The notes beneath the pieces are model-generated. The model saw nothing but the letters and a program-made list of their open reading frames with translations, was not told where the DNA came from and did not search any database. From contig JAJRTM010000694.1 of NCBI GenBank assembly GCA_024278285.1, positions 1-7,469 of the forward strand: a stretch of 7,469 nt of DNA, written 5' to 3'. The position numbers and the translations under genes are program-made. Each line of letters starts with the position of its first letter. Within the stretch, counting starts at the first letter, position 1. This document shows positions 6,584 to 7,469 of this stretch, piece after piece. This DNA comes from Planctomycetota bacterium. GTDB taxonomy: Bacteria; Planctomycetota; Planctomycetia; Planctomycetales; Planctomycetaceae.

Positions 6584-7469
6584 TTATTCGTTTTGACGCC
6601 AATGGGCCTGTAATACCAGTTTGCCTTGTTTCGTTGATGGCAAACGCCCCGTACCATAAACGTCATCCGCGACCACTTCAAACTGTGTTACATTTTCCGC
6701 TCGCCCTAAGATTCCTTTATTGGCGCAGGCAATTACCACATCAACAAAGTAATTGGTCGGAACAAGCGGCAATGACTCCAGTCTACAACAAATTATTTTA
6801 TTCCCACCATTAAATACTGCACCTGAGTTAACTAAGCTGTTAAATACGGCGACACGCGCCAATGTCTCATCTTTGATAACGACGCCAACTTCGATTTCAT
6901 TTTCATCGGGCAAATCGAGTTCCAACTCAAATGTAACCGGCTGGCAAGTTTTGATTTGTCCTACATACTTTCCTGCCGGACTAATCGTGATGCGTTTTAG
7001 CCACTGTACAGTAATTGTTTCCATTGCTGCGTTGGTGTCTGCAAGGTATTTTGTGATTGCTTTATCCGTTACAATTGGTTCCGACATTTCTCCGTGCGTT
7101 ATAATCGCAACTGAACTGCAGAGCTGCGACACCGAGTTTAAATTATGACTCACAAAAAGAATTGTGCGGCTTTCATTCTGCGAAACTGACTTCATCTTCT
7201 CGACTGCTTTACGCTGAAATTCACTATCTCCGACGGCTAGAACTTCGTCGACAATTAAAATCTCTGGTTCTAAAAAGGCAGCGACGGCGAAGCCTAGTCT
7301 TACTGACATGCCGGAGCTGAAGCGTTTTACTGGGGTGTCTACGTACATTTTGCAGCCGGCGAAGTCGATGATGTCGTCGAATTTTTTTGTAATTTCTCGC
7401 CTTTTCATTCCCATGATCGCGCCGTTGAGATAGATGTTTTCTCGGGCGGTCATTTCGGGGTGCATGCCG
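6584..7469 (-). CDS. Polysaccharide ABC transporter ATP-binding protein, Wzt type, 5' end cut by window edge
   Basis: The reading frame is open to the window edge, so the first ATG (7465) is internal: a Gly codon precedes it and the text G-M-H-P-E-M-T-A-R-E-N-I-Y-L-N-G is the segment after the Q-loop in Wzt/TagH-type ATPases. Counting from that Met, the ABC signature RFSSGMSVRLGFA is at 48-60, Walker B ILIVDEVLAVGDSEF at 69-83, and the H-switch ILFVSHN at 102-108 (H107). Walker A lies beyond the window. Residues about 150-293 form a beta-rich C-terminal extension ending GKLVLQAHWRQNE, as in Wzt proteins whose C-terminal domain binds the completed glycan before export. The protein should work with a Wzm-like permease, expected just upstream and not visible. 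It powers export of undecaprenyl-linked polysaccharide across the inner membrane. It is the first visible gene of the locus. Confidence 0.93.
   Translation of the reverse strand, partial: GMHPEMTARENIYLNGAIMGMKRREITKKFDDIIDFAGCKMYVDTPVKRFSSGMSVRLGFAVAAFLEPEILIVDEVLAVGDSEFQRKAVEKMKSVSQNESRTILFVSHNLNSVSQLCSSVAIITHGEMSEPIVTDKAITKYLADTNAAMETITVQWLKRITISPAGKYVGQIKTCQPVTFELELDLPDENEIEVGVVIKDETLARVAVFNSLVNSGAVFNGGNKIICCRLESLPLVPTNYFVDVVIACANKGILGRAENVTQFEVVADDVYGTGRLPSTKQGKLVLQAHWRQNE

Noticed and set aside
6753..7148. 131-codon plus-strand open frame opposite the Wzt-type gene
   Set aside because: Antisense to the well-supported ATPase C-terminal domain; low-complexity Ser/Thr/Ile product with no motif.
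7463..7465. ATG near the right edge as the start of the ATPase gene
   Set aside because: It falls in the middle of the conserved segment after the Q-loop, Walker A is missing, and the frame stays open to the edge, so the gene begins outside the window.
1..7469. Search for tRNA, rRNA, CRISPR arrays, transposases and phage or defence genes
   Set aside because: No cloverleaf-like segment, regularly spaced repeats, terminal inverted repeats or recombinase motifs were seen. All substantial coding potential is explained by glycan genes.

Overview
The window is a piece of a surface- or secreted-polysaccharide biosynthesis and export locus. Every gene I can support lies on the minus strand, so the locus is read from high to low coordinates: ABC-transporter ATPase of the Wzt type (cut by the right edge), GT4 glycosyltransferase, class I methyltransferase, a 62-codon glycosyltransferase remnant, a GT-A-like protein of no family I can name, a membrane-anchored SGNH/AlgJ-like protein, a second methyltransferase, a second GT4 glycosyltransferase, and the N-terminus of an MBOAT O-acyltransferase (cut by the left edge). 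No stretch over 300 bases lacks a gene. The gaps are short: 155 bp at 3277-3431, 94 bp at 4305-4398 and 95 bp at 6489-6583.

Right part (4399-7469): the ATPase carries the C-terminal extension typical of Wzt proteins that recognise a finished glycan. After a 95-bp gap containing a small hairpin come a GT4 enzyme and a methyltransferase 3 bp apart. A tiny ORF overlaps the methyltransferase stop by ATGA and looks like the C-terminal tail of a GT4 enzyme. Middle (3277-4304): a GT-A-like gene, then a gap with an 8-bp inverted repeat followed by six T on the coding strand, a possible terminator. Left part (1-3276): SGNH-like protein, methyltransferase, GT4 and MBOAT genes packed with an 11-bp overlap, a 5-bp gap and an 11-bp gap, almost certainly one transcript.

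Taken together (inference), the glycosyltransferases build a glycan, the methyltransferases and the MBOAT/SGNH pair decorate it with methyl and acyl groups, and the ABC system exports it. The mix of an ABC exporter with a carbohydrate-recognition domain and an AlgI/AlgJ-like acylation pair is the most coherent story here.

Organism: a Gram-negative-type bacterium of moderate G+C. Weak or absent Shine-Dalgarno sequences, a probable TTG start and the style of the locus would suit Planctomycetota, but nothing in the window proves this. I see no RNA genes, insertion sequences, CRISPR arrays or phage genes. The locus looks like a variable accessory glycan cluster rather than a wholly new system. 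Its least explained parts are the GT-A-like gene, the glycosyltransferase remnant and the unusual spacing of the acylation genes.
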